Below, one piece after another: positions 14,982 to 23,681 of a stretch of DNA of 64,000 nt. The stretch is from the NCBI GenBank assembly GCA_024228935.1, contig JAAESX010000037.1, positions 1 to 64,000 on the forward strand, in the 5' to 3' direction. The first letter of the stretch is position 1; each line of letters starts with the position of its first letter. The notes beneath the pieces were generated by a model. It worked only from the letters and a program-made list of their open reading frames with translations. It searched no databases and was not told the origin of the DNA. The translations under genes and the position numbers were made by a program. Origin of the DNA: Pseudomonadota bacterium. GTDB lineage: Bacteria > Myxococcota_A > UBA796 > CAJQPC01.

Positions 14982-15557
14982 ATGCTCACGCTGATTCTGG
15001 CCATGGCCTGCACCGAAGCCACTACCAACTCCTCCGTGCCGGAGGAGAGCGACACCGACACGGACGCCGATTCCGACACGGATGCCGACGCCGACAGCGA
15101 CGCGGACTCGGACACCGACTCCGACGCCGACACGGATGTCGGAACGGTCACTGTCTACGCACGCCAGCCCAACACCCGGGACCAGGACTGGGGCCCGATC
15201 GAGGGCGCGATGATCTCCTACGCCGACGCCGAGGGCGTCTGGACCGGCAGCGGCGAGACCGACGCCGCCGGCTTGCTGGTCCTGGACGCCATGCCCATCG
15301 GCGGCAGCGTCACCCTGGTCACCGAAGACGAGGACGGCCTGGACCTGGAGACCGTGATGTCGGTCCAGGACGGCGAGACCCTGAAGTTCGGGCCGGACGA
15401 GGAGCTGGCCCACGGAAGCTACGACTACACGGTCGCCGCGCACGACGCCGCGGACTTCCGGCAGCTCGTGGACGTGATCGACGCCCCCTCGCGCCTGGAC
15501 ACCGGTGATCTGCTGGGGGTCTTCTGTCGCGGGACCTGGACCGACGAGGAGGACTGA
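14982..15557 (+). CDS. Lipoprotein with Asp/Ser/Thr repeat linker, 191 aa
   Basis: Very short leader MLTLILAMACTEA with the lipid-anchor Cys at residue 10. Next comes a flexible linker of about 32 residues made only of Ser, Asp, Thr and Ala (15046-15141), then a beta-sandwich-like domain (VGTVTVYARQP, AMISYADAEGVW, DAAGLLVLDAMPIGGSVTL). The last part resembles a carboxypeptidase-regulatory-like fold. Such acidic linkers are common on surface lipoproteins of Myxococcota and hold a domain away from the membrane. It stands 44 bases upstream of the metal-efflux operon but shares no obvious function with it. Confidence 0.78.
   Translation: MLTLILAMACTEATTNSSVPEESDTDTDADSDTDADADSDADSDTDSDADTDVGTVTVYARQPNTRDQDWGPIEGAMISYADAEGVWTGSGETDAAGLLVLDAMPIGGSVTLVTEDEDGLDLETVMSVQDGETLKFGPDEELAHGSYDYTVAAHDAADFRQLVDVIDAPSRLDTGDLLGVFCRGTWTDEED
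15046..15141 (+). repeat. Asp/Ser/Thr codon repeat
   Basis: GAC, GAT, TCC, ACC and GCC codons alternate to encode a SDTDAD-type linker inside the lipoprotein. The near-periodic 6-bp units could expand or contract by slippage without changing frame. Confidence 0.7.
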
Positions 15558-15601
15558 TCCACAGCGGCCGCCGGACACCACCGGTTACCCTTCCCGCACG
15601 A

Positions 15602-15931
15602 ATGCTCCGAGCCCTGCTGCTGCTGCTCACCGCCACCCTGCTCATGGCGGGTTCGTGGGCAGCTCTCTCGGAGCCCGCGTCATCCGACTGCTGCCCGTCC
15701 ACCGTGGCCGCCTGGGACGCTTCAGACGAGTCGGACTCCGACACCACCGACTGCTGCGATGTCGACTTCGGAGCGTGCTGCGCGAGCAGCGGGCTCGCGA
15801 TCGTCGCCCCGCCCTCTGACGCCGAGGGCCCGACGCCTGCGTTCGACCTGGAGTCCTCGACGCCACCTCGCGCGGCGCTCTATCGCACCCGGGCCACCGG
15901 CCCTCCGCCCACGCCACCTCCCATCGCCTGA
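15602..15931 (+). CDS. Small secreted Cys-rich protein at head of metal-efflux operon, 109 aa
   Basis: Begins MLRALLLLLTATLLMAGSWA, a clear signal peptide. The mature part has paired cysteines (SSDCCPST, TTDCCDVDFGACCASSG), then a Pro-rich tail. The CC pairs look like soft-metal ligands. It is 61 bases upstream of the tandem Cys/His lipoprotein gene and on the same strand as the CzcBAC genes, so it is probably the first gene of that operon, acting in periplasmic metal binding or sensing. No named family recognised. Confidence 0.7.
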   Translation: MLRALLLLLTATLLMAGSWAALSEPASSDCCPSTVAAWDASDESDSDTTDCCDVDFGACCASSGLAIVAPPSDAEGPTPAFDLESSTPPRAALYRTRATGPPPTPPPIA

Positions 15932-15992
15932 TCTCTGTGCATCTCGCGGCTCCCACCGGGGCCCGTTCCTTCCCTTGCAGAGAGACCTGACG

Positions 15993-16331
15993 ATGAACCT
16001 GTTTATGTTGCTGGCTCTGACGGCCTGCGGCGGCGAGTCCCCCGAGGCCGCCGCCCCCACTCCTTCTCCTGAGACCCACGAGGCGCCCGCTTCGGCCGAG
16101 CACCACGACGACGCTGACGCCCACGGCTCGGCTGGCGCGGCGCCCGGCGCGCATGCGGACTGGTGCGGCGAGCACGCCGTCCCCGAGTCCCAGTGCACGC
16201 GCTGCAACGCGTCCCTGGTCCCGGCGTTCCAGGCCACGGGCGACTGGTGCCCCGAGCACGGACTCCCCGAGTCCCAGTGCCTGGAGTGCAACCCGGATCT
16301 GTCCATCGAGCGACCGCCCAAGGAGGGCTGA
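15993..16331 (+). CDS. Tandem WCxEH metal-binding lipoprotein, 112 aa
   Basis: Leader MNLFMLLALTACGGE with a lipobox Cys. A His/Asp-rich stretch (AEHHDDADAHG) precedes two copies of one motif: DWCGEHAVPESQCTRCN and DWCPEHGLPESQCLECN. Each copy offers three Cys and one His, a compact site suited to copper, zinc or another soft metal. The same doublet is present at the N-terminus of the next gene product, the RND adaptor, so this is a free-standing version of the adaptor's sensor or chaperone domain. The stop is one base before the adaptor start (TGA then G then ATG), so coupling is near certain. Confidence 0.85.
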   Translation: MNLFMLLALTACGGESPEAAAPTPSPETHEAPASAEHHDDADAHGSAGAAPGAHADWCGEHAVPESQCTRCNASLVPAFQATGDWCPEHGLPESQCLECNPDLSIERPPKEG

Positions 16332-16332
16332 G

Positions 16333-17685
16333 ATGCTCACCCGTCTCCGGAGGCTCGGCCTCCTGGGGGTCGGGCTCCTGGTCGCCTGCTCGAGCGAGAC
16401 CCCCTCTGTCCAAGAGGAGGTGACGCCCGTGGCCGCGGCCGTGGCCGACCCCGAACTGTGCGCCGAGCACGGGGTGCTGGAGTCCGTCTGCACCCAATGC
16501 AATCCCAGCCTGGCCCCGGTCTTCCAGGCCAAGGGCGACTGGTGCGAGGAGCACGCCTTCCCCGAGTCGTTCTGCCCCATCTGTTCACCGGAGCTGGGCG
16601 GACGGCCCGCCGTGCAACCCACCGGCACCGACGGCGCGCCCCCGGACGGCACCACCGTTCGTTTCCGCAGCCAGGATGTCGCTGACAAGGCCGGGCTCGA
16701 GGTCGCGGCCGCCGAACAGGACGACTGGGTCGAGGGCCTCGAGGTCGTCGCCCGCATCCGCTGGGACAAGACGCGGACCGCGGTCGTCAGCGCGCGCTTC
16801 CCCGGCGTCGTCTCCCGAGTCCACGCCCAGGAGGGCGAGCTCGTGAAGACCGGGCAGCTGCTGGCCGAGGTGCGCAGCCCGCAGGTCGCCGAGGACAGGT
16901 CGCGGCTGGTCGCGGCCCACCGCGCACGCCAGGTCAAGGCTGAAGCGGTCGAGCGAAAGGCCCGTCTGCTCGAGGACGGGGTGGGCTCGGAGCGATCGCT
17001 GCTCGAGGCCCAGGAAGCCCTCGCCGATGCCGAGGCCGAGGTGGCCAGCCTGGAGGCGAGCCTGGCGCTGGCCGGTGGAGGGCAGGGCGACCGCTTGCTG
17101 CTTCGGGCGCCGCTCACCGGACTGATCACGGCACGGCACCTGGAGACCGGCGTCACCCTGGACGCCGAACAGGCGCTGTACGACCTGGTCGACCCCAGTC
17201 AGGTGTGGGCCGAGCTGGATGTGCCCGAGGCCGAGCTGCTGCAGGTCGCCCCGGGTCAGGAGGTCCGACTCCACATCGACGCGTTCCCGGACCGCGTCTT
17301 CGCCGGGACCATCGACACCCTCGCGCCCACGGTGGACCCCGCCACCCGCACCGCCTGGGCGCGCGTCGGGCTCGACAACTCGGACGGCGTCCTGCGGGAG
17401 AACCTGTACGGGCGCGCCACCATCCTGGGCCAGGACTCGGTCTCGGCCGTGGTGGTGCCCTCGACGGCCGTGCAGCGCGCGGGCGAGGTCCACCTGGTCT
17501 TCGTGCGTGAACAGGACGACCTGTACGTGGCTCGCCGGGTTCGGGTGCTGGCCCGCCAAGGCGACCGCGTGCGCATCGCCGGAGGTGTAGAGGCCAGCGA
17601 TCAGGTGGTCACCATCGGCAGCTTCCTGCTGAAGACCGAGACCCTGAAGGACAGCATCGGCGCCGGCTGCTGCGACGTGGAGTAG
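16333..17685 (+). CDS. czcB: Heavy-metal RND efflux periplasmic adaptor (CzcB/CusB type), 450 aa
   Basis: Lipoprotein leader (LGLLGVGLLVACSSE). Next comes a doublet of Cys/His motifs (ELCAEHGVLESVCTQCN, DWCEEHAFPESFCPICS), then a membrane-fusion protein. Its barrel-sandwich halves are ARFPGVVSRVHAQEGELVKT and LLRAPLTGLITARHLETGV, enclosing a coiled-coil hairpin at about residues 195-250. A beta-barrel and membrane-proximal domain follow, ending GAGCCDVE with another CC pair. It connects the inner-membrane pump to the outer-membrane channel and probably delivers metal to the pump. It is directly followed, two bases later, by the pump gene. Confidence 0.92.
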   Translation: MLTRLRRLGLLGVGLLVACSSETPSVQEEVTPVAAAVADPELCAEHGVLESVCTQCNPSLAPVFQAKGDWCEEHAFPESFCPICSPELGGRPAVQPTGTDGAPPDGTTVRFRSQDVADKAGLEVAAAEQDDWVEGLEVVARIRWDKTRTAVVSARFPGVVSRVHAQEGELVKTGQLLAEVRSPQVAEDRSRLVAAHRARQVKAEAVERKARLLEDGVGSERSLLEAQEALADAEAEVASLEASLALAGGGQGDRLLLRAPLTGLITARHLETGVTLDAEQALYDLVDPSQVWAELDVPEAELLQVAPGQEVRLHIDAFPDRVFAGTIDTLAPTVDPATRTAWARVGLDNSDGVLRENLYGRATILGQDSVSAVVVPSTAVQRAGEVHLVFVREQDDLYVARRVRVLARQGDRVRIAGGVEASDQVVTIGSFLLKTETLKDSIGAGCCDVE

Positions 17686-17687
17686 GC

Positions 17688-20600
17688 GTGCTCTTCGATC
17701 TCGTCATTCGCTGGTCGCTACGCAATCGCGGCGTGGTCCTGATGGCCTGGGCGCTGGTCGCCGTGGCTGGGGTCTTCGCGCTGCTGCGGCTGCCTCTGGA
17801 TGCGTTCCCGGACACCACGCCGGTGCAGGTCCAGGTCAACACCACCGCGCCGTCGCTCTCGCCCGAGGAGGTCGAGCGGCAGATCACATGGCCGGTCGAG
17901 CAGGCCCTGTCCGGTCTGCCCGAGCTCACCGAGGTGCGCTCGCTGTCCCGCTTCGGCCTGTCCCAGGTCACGCTCGTGTTCGACGAGGACGCCGACATCT
18001 GGCGGTCTCGCCAGGTGGTCTCCGAGCGGCTGGGAACCGTTGCCCTGCCGGACGGCGTCAACCGTCCAGCGCTGGGTCCGGTGGCCACGGGGCTCGGCGA
18101 GGTCTTCCATTACCTGGTGCGCGGCGATGGCTACAGCTTGTCCGAGCTCCGCACGGCTCAGGACTGGGTCCTGGCGCCACAGCTCCGCGCGGTCCCGGGC
18201 GTGGCCGAGGTGAACACCTGGGGCGGTGACGAGCGCCGCATCGAGGTGCTGGTGTCGCCCGACGCCCTGGTCCGACACCAGCTCACGCTCGACGAGCTGA
18301 GCGAGGCCCTGAGCAGGGACAACCGCAACGTCGGCGGCGGCAACATCGATCATGCCGGCGAGACCACCCTGGTCCAAGGGGCAGGGCGCTTCACGAGCAT
18401 CGAGGACGTGGGCGAGGTCGTGCTGGCGACCCGAGACGGCGTCCCGGTCCGGCTGCGAGACGTGGCCACGCTTGGCGAGGGCCGTCAGCTGAGACGAGGG
18501 GCCGTCACCGCTGAGGGCGAGGGCGAGGTGGTCCTGGGCCTGGGCTTCATGCTGATGGGCGAGAACAGCGCGCACGTCACCGAGCGCCTGGAGCTGCGGC
18601 TGGCCGAGGCGGTGGAGTCCCTGCCGCCCGGCATGACCGCCGAACCCGTCTACCAGCGCACCTGGCTCGTCGACCAGGTGCTGACGACCGTGCGCACCAA
18701 CCTGTTCGAGGGCGCGCTGCTGGTCATCGCCGTGCTCTTCATCTTCCTCGGCAACTGGCGAGCAGGTGTGGTCGTCGCGACGGTCATCCCCGTCTCGATG
18801 CTCTTCGCCGGCAGCCTGATGGAGCGCTTCGGCATCGCCGGCAGCCTGATGAGCCTGGGCGCCATCGACTTCGGACTGATCGTGGACAGCTCAATCGTCC
18901 AGGTGGAGAACGCCGTCCGGCGGCTGGCCGATCGACCCGACGACGACCCCATCCAGGTGGTCGGCGACGCGGCGCTCGAGGTCCGCAAGCCCACGCTCTT
19001 CGGCGAGCTCATCATCCTGGTGGTCTACCTGCCGGTGCTGGCGCTCGAGGGGACCGAGGGGCAGCTCTTCCGTCCGATGGCGCTGACCGTGGTCTTCGCG
19101 CTGCTGGGCTCGATGCTCGCGTCGCTGACCCTGGTCCCGGTGCTCACGAGCATCGCGGTGCGCGTCCGCGCTGGACACCAGGACGTCGCGGTGGTGCGTC
19201 GGGCTCGGGGCATCTACCTGCCGCTCTTGAAGCGAGCGCTGGACCGACCGGTCTGGGTGCTCGCCACGGTCGTCCTGCTGGTGCTGAACGGTGGCTTCCT
19301 GGCCAGCCGGCTGGGCACCGAGTTCGTGCCGCGGCTGTCCGAGGGGGCGGTCGTCGTCAACACGGTGCGGCTCGCGAGTGTCTCCCTCGACGAATCGGTC
19401 CGCTACGGCACGCAGATCGAGAAGGCGCTGCTCGAGGGCTTCCCGGACGAGGTCGACCTGGTCTGGACCCGGACGGGCAGCGCCGAGGTGGCCACGGACC
19501 CCATGGGCATCGAGCTGTCGGACGTCTTCGTCACGCTCACGCCCCGAGACGAGTGGACCCGCGCCGACGAGCAGGCCGAGTTGGTGGCGGCGATGCAGGA
19601 GGAGCTCTCGGGCCTTCCCGGGATGAACCTCGTCTTCACCCAGCCGATCGAGATGCGGGTGAACGAGATGGTCGCCGGCGTGCGCTCGGACGTCGGCATC
19701 AAGGTCTTCGGGGACGACCTGGTGCGCATGCGCGAGATCGCGCTCCAGATCGAGGACCTGGTGGGCGAGGTCGAGGGCGCCGCCGACCTGAGCGTCGAGC
19801 AGGTGACCGGGCTGCCGGTCCTGCGAGCCGAGCTGGATCGCGAGCTGCTCGGCCGCCACGGCGTGTCTCCCGAGTCGGTGCTCCTGGCCGTCGAGGCGTT
19901 CGGTGGTATCGAGGTCGGCGACCTGTTCGAAGGCGAGCGCCGCTTCCCCATCGCTCTCCGACTGTCCGAGGACGCGCGAGCCCACCCCGACCAGGTCGAG
20001 CGACTGCTGGTGAACGGCCCCGGGGGGACCCGACTGGCCCTGGGGCAGCTGGCCGAGGTCATCCGCACCGAGGGCCCGGCGTCGATCCAGCGGGAGTGGG
20101 GGCGTCGCCGGCTGGTCGTGCAGGTCAACGTGCGAGACCGGGATCTGGGCGGCTTCGTCAGCGAGGTCCAGCAGCTCATCGACGACGAGGTCACCCTCCC
20201 CACCGGCTGGTTCGTCCGCTACGGCGGCCAGTTCGAGCACTACCAGCGCGCTCGCGACCGGCTCCTGATCGTCGTGCCGCTGGCGCTCTTGCTGATCGCG
20301 CTGTTGCTCTACGCCACCTATGGCCGCGTCATCGACGCCCTGCGCGTCTTCACGGGCGTGCCCTTCGCGGCGGTCGGCGGCGTCGCGGCTTTGTGGCTGC
20401 GGGACCTGCCGTTCAGCGTCTCGGCGGCCATCGGGTTCGTCGCCCTGGCCGGCGTGGCCGTGCTCGCCGACATGGTCCTGGTCTCGACGATTCGTCGGCA
20501 CCTGGACGCGGGCATTCCCGTTCGAGAAGCGGTCGAGCAAGCGGCCTCGGAGCGCCTGCGACCGGTGCTGATGACGGGCCTGGTCGCGGCCCTGGGCTTC

Positions 20601-20744
20601 GTCCCGATGGCGCTGAACACCGGCATCGGCGCCGAGGTCCAGCGGCCTCTGGCGACGGTGGTCATCGGCGGGCTGTTGTCCTCGACCGCGCTGACCCTGC
20701 TCGTGCTTCCGGTGCTCTACACCATCACTTCGCGTGCGAAATGA
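17688..20744 (+). CDS. czcA: Heavy-metal efflux RND pump (CzcA family), 1018 aa
   Basis: GTG start two bases after the adaptor stop. Proton-driven inner-membrane exporter with the usual architecture of two six-helix repeats and two large periplasmic loops. The fourth-helix motif GAIDFGLIVDSSIVQVENAV contains the DFG-x3-D pattern of CzcA-type divalent-cation pumps rather than the monovalent Cu/Ag type. FAGSLMERFGIAGSLMSLG and IEMRVNEMVAGVRSDVGIKV are also family signatures. Length is normal. It overlaps the thioredoxin-like gene by four bases. Expected substrates are zinc, cobalt, cadmium or nickel; sequence alone does not choose. Confidence 0.93.
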   Translation: MLFDLVIRWSLRNRGVVLMAWALVAVAGVFALLRLPLDAFPDTTPVQVQVNTTAPSLSPEEVERQITWPVEQALSGLPELTEVRSLSRFGLSQVTLVFDEDADIWRSRQVVSERLGTVALPDGVNRPALGPVATGLGEVFHYLVRGDGYSLSELRTAQDWVLAPQLRAVPGVAEVNTWGGDERRIEVLVSPDALVRHQLTLDELSEALSRDNRNVGGGNIDHAGETTLVQGAGRFTSIEDVGEVVLATRDGVPVRLRDVATLGEGRQLRRGAVTAEGEGEVVLGLGFMLMGENSAHVTERLELRLAEAVESLPPGMTAEPVYQRTWLVDQVLTTVRTNLFEGALLVIAVLFIFLGNWRAGVVVATVIPVSMLFAGSLMERFGIAGSLMSLGAIDFGLIVDSSIVQVENAVRRLADRPDDDPIQVVGDAALEVRKPTLFGELIILVVYLPVLALEGTEGQLFRPMALTVVFALLGSMLASLTLVPVLTSIAVRVRAGHQDVAVVRRARGIYLPLLKRALDRPVWVLATVVLLVLNGGFLASRLGTEFVPRLSEGAVVVNTVRLASVSLDESVRYGTQIEKALLEGFPDEVDLVWTRTGSAEVATDPMGIELSDVFVTLTPRDEWTRADEQAELVAAMQEELSGLPGMNLVFTQPIEMRVNEMVAGVRSDVGIKVFGDDLVRMREIALQIEDLVGEVEGAADLSVEQVTGLPVLRAELDRELLGRHGVSPESVLLAVEAFGGIEVGDLFEGERRFPIALRLSEDARAHPDQVERLLVNGPGGTRLALGQLAEVIRTEGPASIQREWGRRRLVVQVNVRDRDLGGFVSEVQQLIDDEVTLPTGWFVRYGGQFEHYQRARDRLLIVVPLALLLIALLLYATYGRVIDALRVFTGVPFAAVGGVAALWLRDLPFSVSAAIGFVALAGVAVLADMVLVSTIRRHLDAGIPVREAVEQAASERLRPVLMTGLVAALGFVPMALNTGIGAEVQRPLATVVIGGLLSSTALTLLVLPVLYTITSRAK

Positions 20745-21244
20745 GGTCTTGGGTGAAGGGGATCCTGACGCTCGTCGTGCTCCAGGGCCTGCTGCTGGCG
20801 GCGTGGTGGGGTGTCGAGCGCCTGCGAGCCGAGGACGCACAGTTCCAGTGGGCCGGGGTCGATGAGGCCGCTCCCGCTCTCCAGGTGACCCATGCGGATC
20901 AGCCCGTTCAGGTGCCCGAGGGGACCCACCTCGTCCACTTCTGGGCGACCTGGTGCCCTCCCTGCCAGGAGGAACTCCCCGGGCTGTTGGTGGCCGCCGA
21001 GGAAGAGGGCGTGCCCCTGCTCGCGGTGACCGACGAGCCCTGGCCCAAGGTCGAGGCCTGGTTCGGCGGCGAGGTCCCTGCTTTCGTCGTGCGGGACCCG
21101 TCCGGCCAGGCCGCAGACCGCTGGGGCGTCTCCGCGCTGCCCGACACGTTCGTGGTGACCGAGGGCCGACTGTCGGCCCACATCTCCGGCCCCCGCTCAT
21201 GGGACTCGACCCAGGCCCACGACTTCCTTCGAGGGCTGCGCTGA
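20741..21244 (+). CDS. Membrane-anchored TlpA/thioredoxin-like protein, 167 aa
   Basis: Start overlaps the pump stop (ATGA). One N-terminal membrane helix (GILTLVVLQGLLLAAWWGV) anchors a thioredoxin fold on the periplasmic side. The active site is FWATWCPPCQEEL (C72, C75) and the cis-Pro region is LPDTFVV. It ends where the outer-membrane channel gene begins. A thiol-redox protein between CzcA and CzcC is not standard. It may keep the many Cys pairs of the upstream metal-binding proteins reduced so they can hold metal. That role is inferred from context. Confidence 0.85.
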   Translation: MRSWVKGILTLVVLQGLLLAAWWGVERLRAEDAQFQWAGVDEAAPALQVTHADQPVQVPEGTHLVHFWATWCPPCQEELPGLLVAAEEEGVPLLAVTDEPWPKVEAWFGGEVPAFVVRDPSGQAADRWGVSALPDTFVVTEGRLSAHISGPRSWDSTQAHDFLRGLR

Positions 21245-21273
21245 TGCCCTCTCGCTACCCTTCGGAGGTCGCC

Positions 21274-22458
21274 ATGTCCTCGCTCGGCGCCTTGCTCGCC
21301 ATGACGCTGCTGCTCCTCGTGACCTCCACCGCAGAAGCCGTAGAGACGTTCTCGCCCGCTGACGCCGTCGCGGCCGCGATGGACAACAACCCGGAGCTGC
21401 GGAGCGCTGAAGCGGCTCTCTCGCAGGCCGAAGCCCAGCTCTCCCAGGCTCTCGGCGGCAACCCCCGCCTGTCCGGCTCGATGCTGGTGGATGGGCCCAC
21501 CGAGCTGCAGATCCGCCAGCCCGTCTCCGTGACCGGCGAGGGCATCCACCGCCGTCGTGCGGCCTCCTCGAGGGTGGACGCGGCGGCCGCCGACCTGGAG
21601 CGAGCGCGCTTCGAGCTCGCTCACGCGGTCCGCGCCACCTACGTCGACGCCGTCGTCGCCATCGGGCTCGCTGAGGTCGCGGACCAGGGCCTCGTCCTGG
21701 CCGACCAGCTGCAAGGAGCCGTCTCCCGTCTGCACGAGGAGGGAGAGGCGTCCCAGCTCGACGAGCACCTGGCGCGGCTGGCCCATGCCCAGGCCGCTGC
21801 CCGCGCGCTGGGAGCGAGGGAGAGTGAAGCCGAGGCCCTGGCCGAGCTGTCGGGGATGGTGACCCGGCTCATCGACCCCGCCTCGCTCGAGCGGGAGCTG
21901 GAGGCCCTGGCTCCATCGAGCCCGGCTCATGCCGAGCGCAGCGACGTGACCGCTGCCCACGCCGCGTTGCTGGCCGCGGAGAGGGAGCTGGTCACCCAGC
22001 GTGCGGCGACGCTGCCGCCCCTCGGAGTGGGCGTGCGGGCCGAGTCCGAGGGAGGAGTCACCACCGTGGGGCCCAGCTTGAGCGTGGAGGTCCCGCTGCT
22101 CGACCGCAACCAGGCAGGAAAGGCCGGAGCCCAGGGTGATCTGCGGGTCGCCGAAGCGCGGCTGGCCGAGACCCAGGCGGTGGCCGACACCGAGGTGATG
22201 ACCGGGCGCGAGCGCGACGAGGTCGCCCAGCAGGCGCTCGCTGCTCTGGGCGAGGCCCCGCTCGCCTCGGCCGTCGCGGCGCTGAAGAGCGTCGAGGCGG
22301 GCTACCTCGCGGGGGAGCTCGAGCTCATCGAGACGGTGCTCCTCCAGGACCAGATCCTCGAGGGGGAGACCGCGCTCGTCCAGCTCGAGGGCTTCGTCGC
22401 CCGGGCGCGCCTGGATGTGCTGCTCGCGGTCGAGGACCCGGCGCTGCTCGGCCACTGA
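21274..22458 (+). CDS. czcC: TolC-family outer-membrane efflux channel (CzcC type), 394 aa
   Basis: ATG at 21274 has GGAGG at ideal spacing and opens a good signal peptide (SLGALLAMTLLLLVTSTAEA). An earlier ATG at 21244, overlapping the thioredoxin stop, would add ten residues before it. The mature protein is two long coiled-coil halves rich in Ala, Glu and Leu (AVAAAMDNNPELRSAEAALS, SQLDEHLARLAHAQAAARAL), the outer-membrane efflux protein repeat. It completes the tripartite pump with the adaptor and CzcA. Last gene of the operon; the next gene starts 35 bases later and is unrelated. Confidence 0.88.
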   Translation: MSSLGALLAMTLLLLVTSTAEAVETFSPADAVAAAMDNNPELRSAEAALSQAEAQLSQALGGNPRLSGSMLVDGPTELQIRQPVSVTGEGIHRRRAASSRVDAAAADLERARFELAHAVRATYVDAVVAIGLAEVADQGLVLADQLQGAVSRLHEEGEASQLDEHLARLAHAQAAARALGARESEAEALAELSGMVTRLIDPASLERELEALAPSSPAHAERSDVTAAHAALLAAERELVTQRAATLPPLGVGVRAESEGGVTTVGPSLSVEVPLLDRNQAGKAGAQGDLRVAEARLAETQAVADTEVMTGRERDEVAQQALAALGEAPLASAVAALKSVEAGYLAGELELIETVLLQDQILEGETALVQLEGFVARARLDVLLAVEDPALLGH

Positions 22459-22492
22459 ACGCATGCGACGGTGGCCCGGATAGGGTCAGGCC

Positions 22493-23605
22493 ATGCTCAT
22501 CCTGCTGCTCGCCTGTACTTCGGACCCCGAGCCCACCGACTCCAACGAGCCCGCCGACTCGCCTGTCGACACCGGGCCCTTCGAGGCCGTGTGGCCCGAG
22601 ACGGCCGCGGACGTCTCCCAGACGGTCGAGAAGAAGCGTGACCGCTTCGAGCTGCCCGCGATGGGTGGGGCCCGCACCGAGGACGGTGAGGTCACCGCGC
22701 TCGGCGTCTCGGGTCTGCGTGCCAACGGCTACGAGCCCCCGGTCGAGTGGACCGACGTGTGGCACCTGGGCTCGTGCACGAAGGCCATGACCGCGACGCT
22801 GGTGGCGCGCCTCGTCGTTCAGGGCGAGCTCAGCTGGGACGAGCCGCTGGAGACCCTGCTCCCCGACCTGGACCTGGACCCCGAGGACGCGGCGCTCACG
22901 CCCACGCAGCTGCTCTCCCACCAGGCGGGCCTGCCCGCCAATCCTCCGTCCGCCATGTGGACCGAGATGCAGGCGCAGGGCGATGTCGTGGAGCAGCGGG
23001 CCTGGTTCGCCCAGGCCGTGCTCGCGCTGGATCCCGCGCAGCCCGTGGGCACCTACGCCTACAGCAACGCCGGCTACATGGTCATGGGCGCCGCGCTCGA
23101 AGCACGGATGGGCGCCAGCTGGGAGGAGCTCGTCACCCAGCACGTGTTCGAGCCCTTGGGCATGGCCAGCTGCGGCTTCGGCAATGCCGCCGAGGATGCC
23201 GACGTACCCGACCAGCCCTGGCCCCACCTGAGCGACGGGACCCCCGTCTCGCCGGGCCGCGGCGACGACAACCCCGAAGCGCTGGGGCCCGCTGGGACGG
23301 TGCACTGCTCGCTCGTGGACTGGAGCCGCTTCACGGCGCTTCACGCCGCGCGGGACGAGAGCTTCTTGCCCGCGGAGCAGTGGGAGCATCTGCACACGCC
23401 AGCAGTCGACAACTACGCCATGGGCTGGATCGTCGCCGAGCGCGACTGGGCTGGCGGCGAGGTGCTGGTGCACGACGGCACGAACACGATGAACTACGCC
23501 GTCACCTGGGTCGCTCCGCAGATCGACACGACGTACATGGCGGTGACGAACCAGGGAGACGCCGCCGCGGCCGTGGACGCGGTCATCTCCAAGCTCATCG
23601 AGTGA
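22493..23605 (+). CDS. Serine hydrolase lipoprotein (beta-lactamase/DD-peptidase fold), 370 aa
   Basis: Leader MLILLLACTSDPEPTDS with lipidation Cys at residue 8 and a short acidic linker. The class C beta-lactamase-like domain has all three motifs: SCTK (Ser94, Lys97), YSN (residues 190-192) and a HDG in place of KTG (VLVHDGTNTM). LLSHQAGLP is another family signature. Such proteins are usually esterases, D-aminopeptidases or DD-peptidases rather than antibiotic resistance enzymes. It is exposed outside the cytoplasm. Overlapping function with neighbours is not evident, and it appears to be transcribed alone. Confidence 0.88.
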   Translation: MLILLLACTSDPEPTDSNEPADSPVDTGPFEAVWPETAADVSQTVEKKRDRFELPAMGGARTEDGEVTALGVSGLRANGYEPPVEWTDVWHLGSCTKAMTATLVARLVVQGELSWDEPLETLLPDLDLDPEDAALTPTQLLSHQAGLPANPPSAMWTEMQAQGDVVEQRAWFAQAVLALDPAQPVGTYAYSNAGYMVMGAALEARMGASWEELVTQHVFEPLGMASCGFGNAAEDADVPDQPWPHLSDGTPVSPGRGDDNPEALGPAGTVHCSLVDWSRFTALHAARDESFLPAEQWEHLHTPAVDNYAMGWIVAERDWAGGEVLVHDGTNTMNYAVTWVAPQIDTTYMAVTNQGDAAAAVDAVISKLIE

Positions 23606-23639
23606 GCTCAGGCTCCGTGGGATCGGACTTTCAGTTATC

Positions 23640-23651
23640 GAACGTTTGTTC
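23640..23651. promoter_or_regulatory. TetR-style operator upstream of desaturase
   Basis: GAAC-GTTT-GTTC is an inverted repeat with a 4-base spacer in a short AT-rich stretch, 30 bases before the desaturase start. GAAC-n4-GTTC-type sites are bound by TetR-family lipid regulators such as DesT, which control acyl desaturases. That regulator is not encoded in the window, so this is a motif-and-context call. Confidence 0.45.
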
Positions 23652-23681
23652 TAAATAGAGTCCAGGACGCCTGGAGACGCC

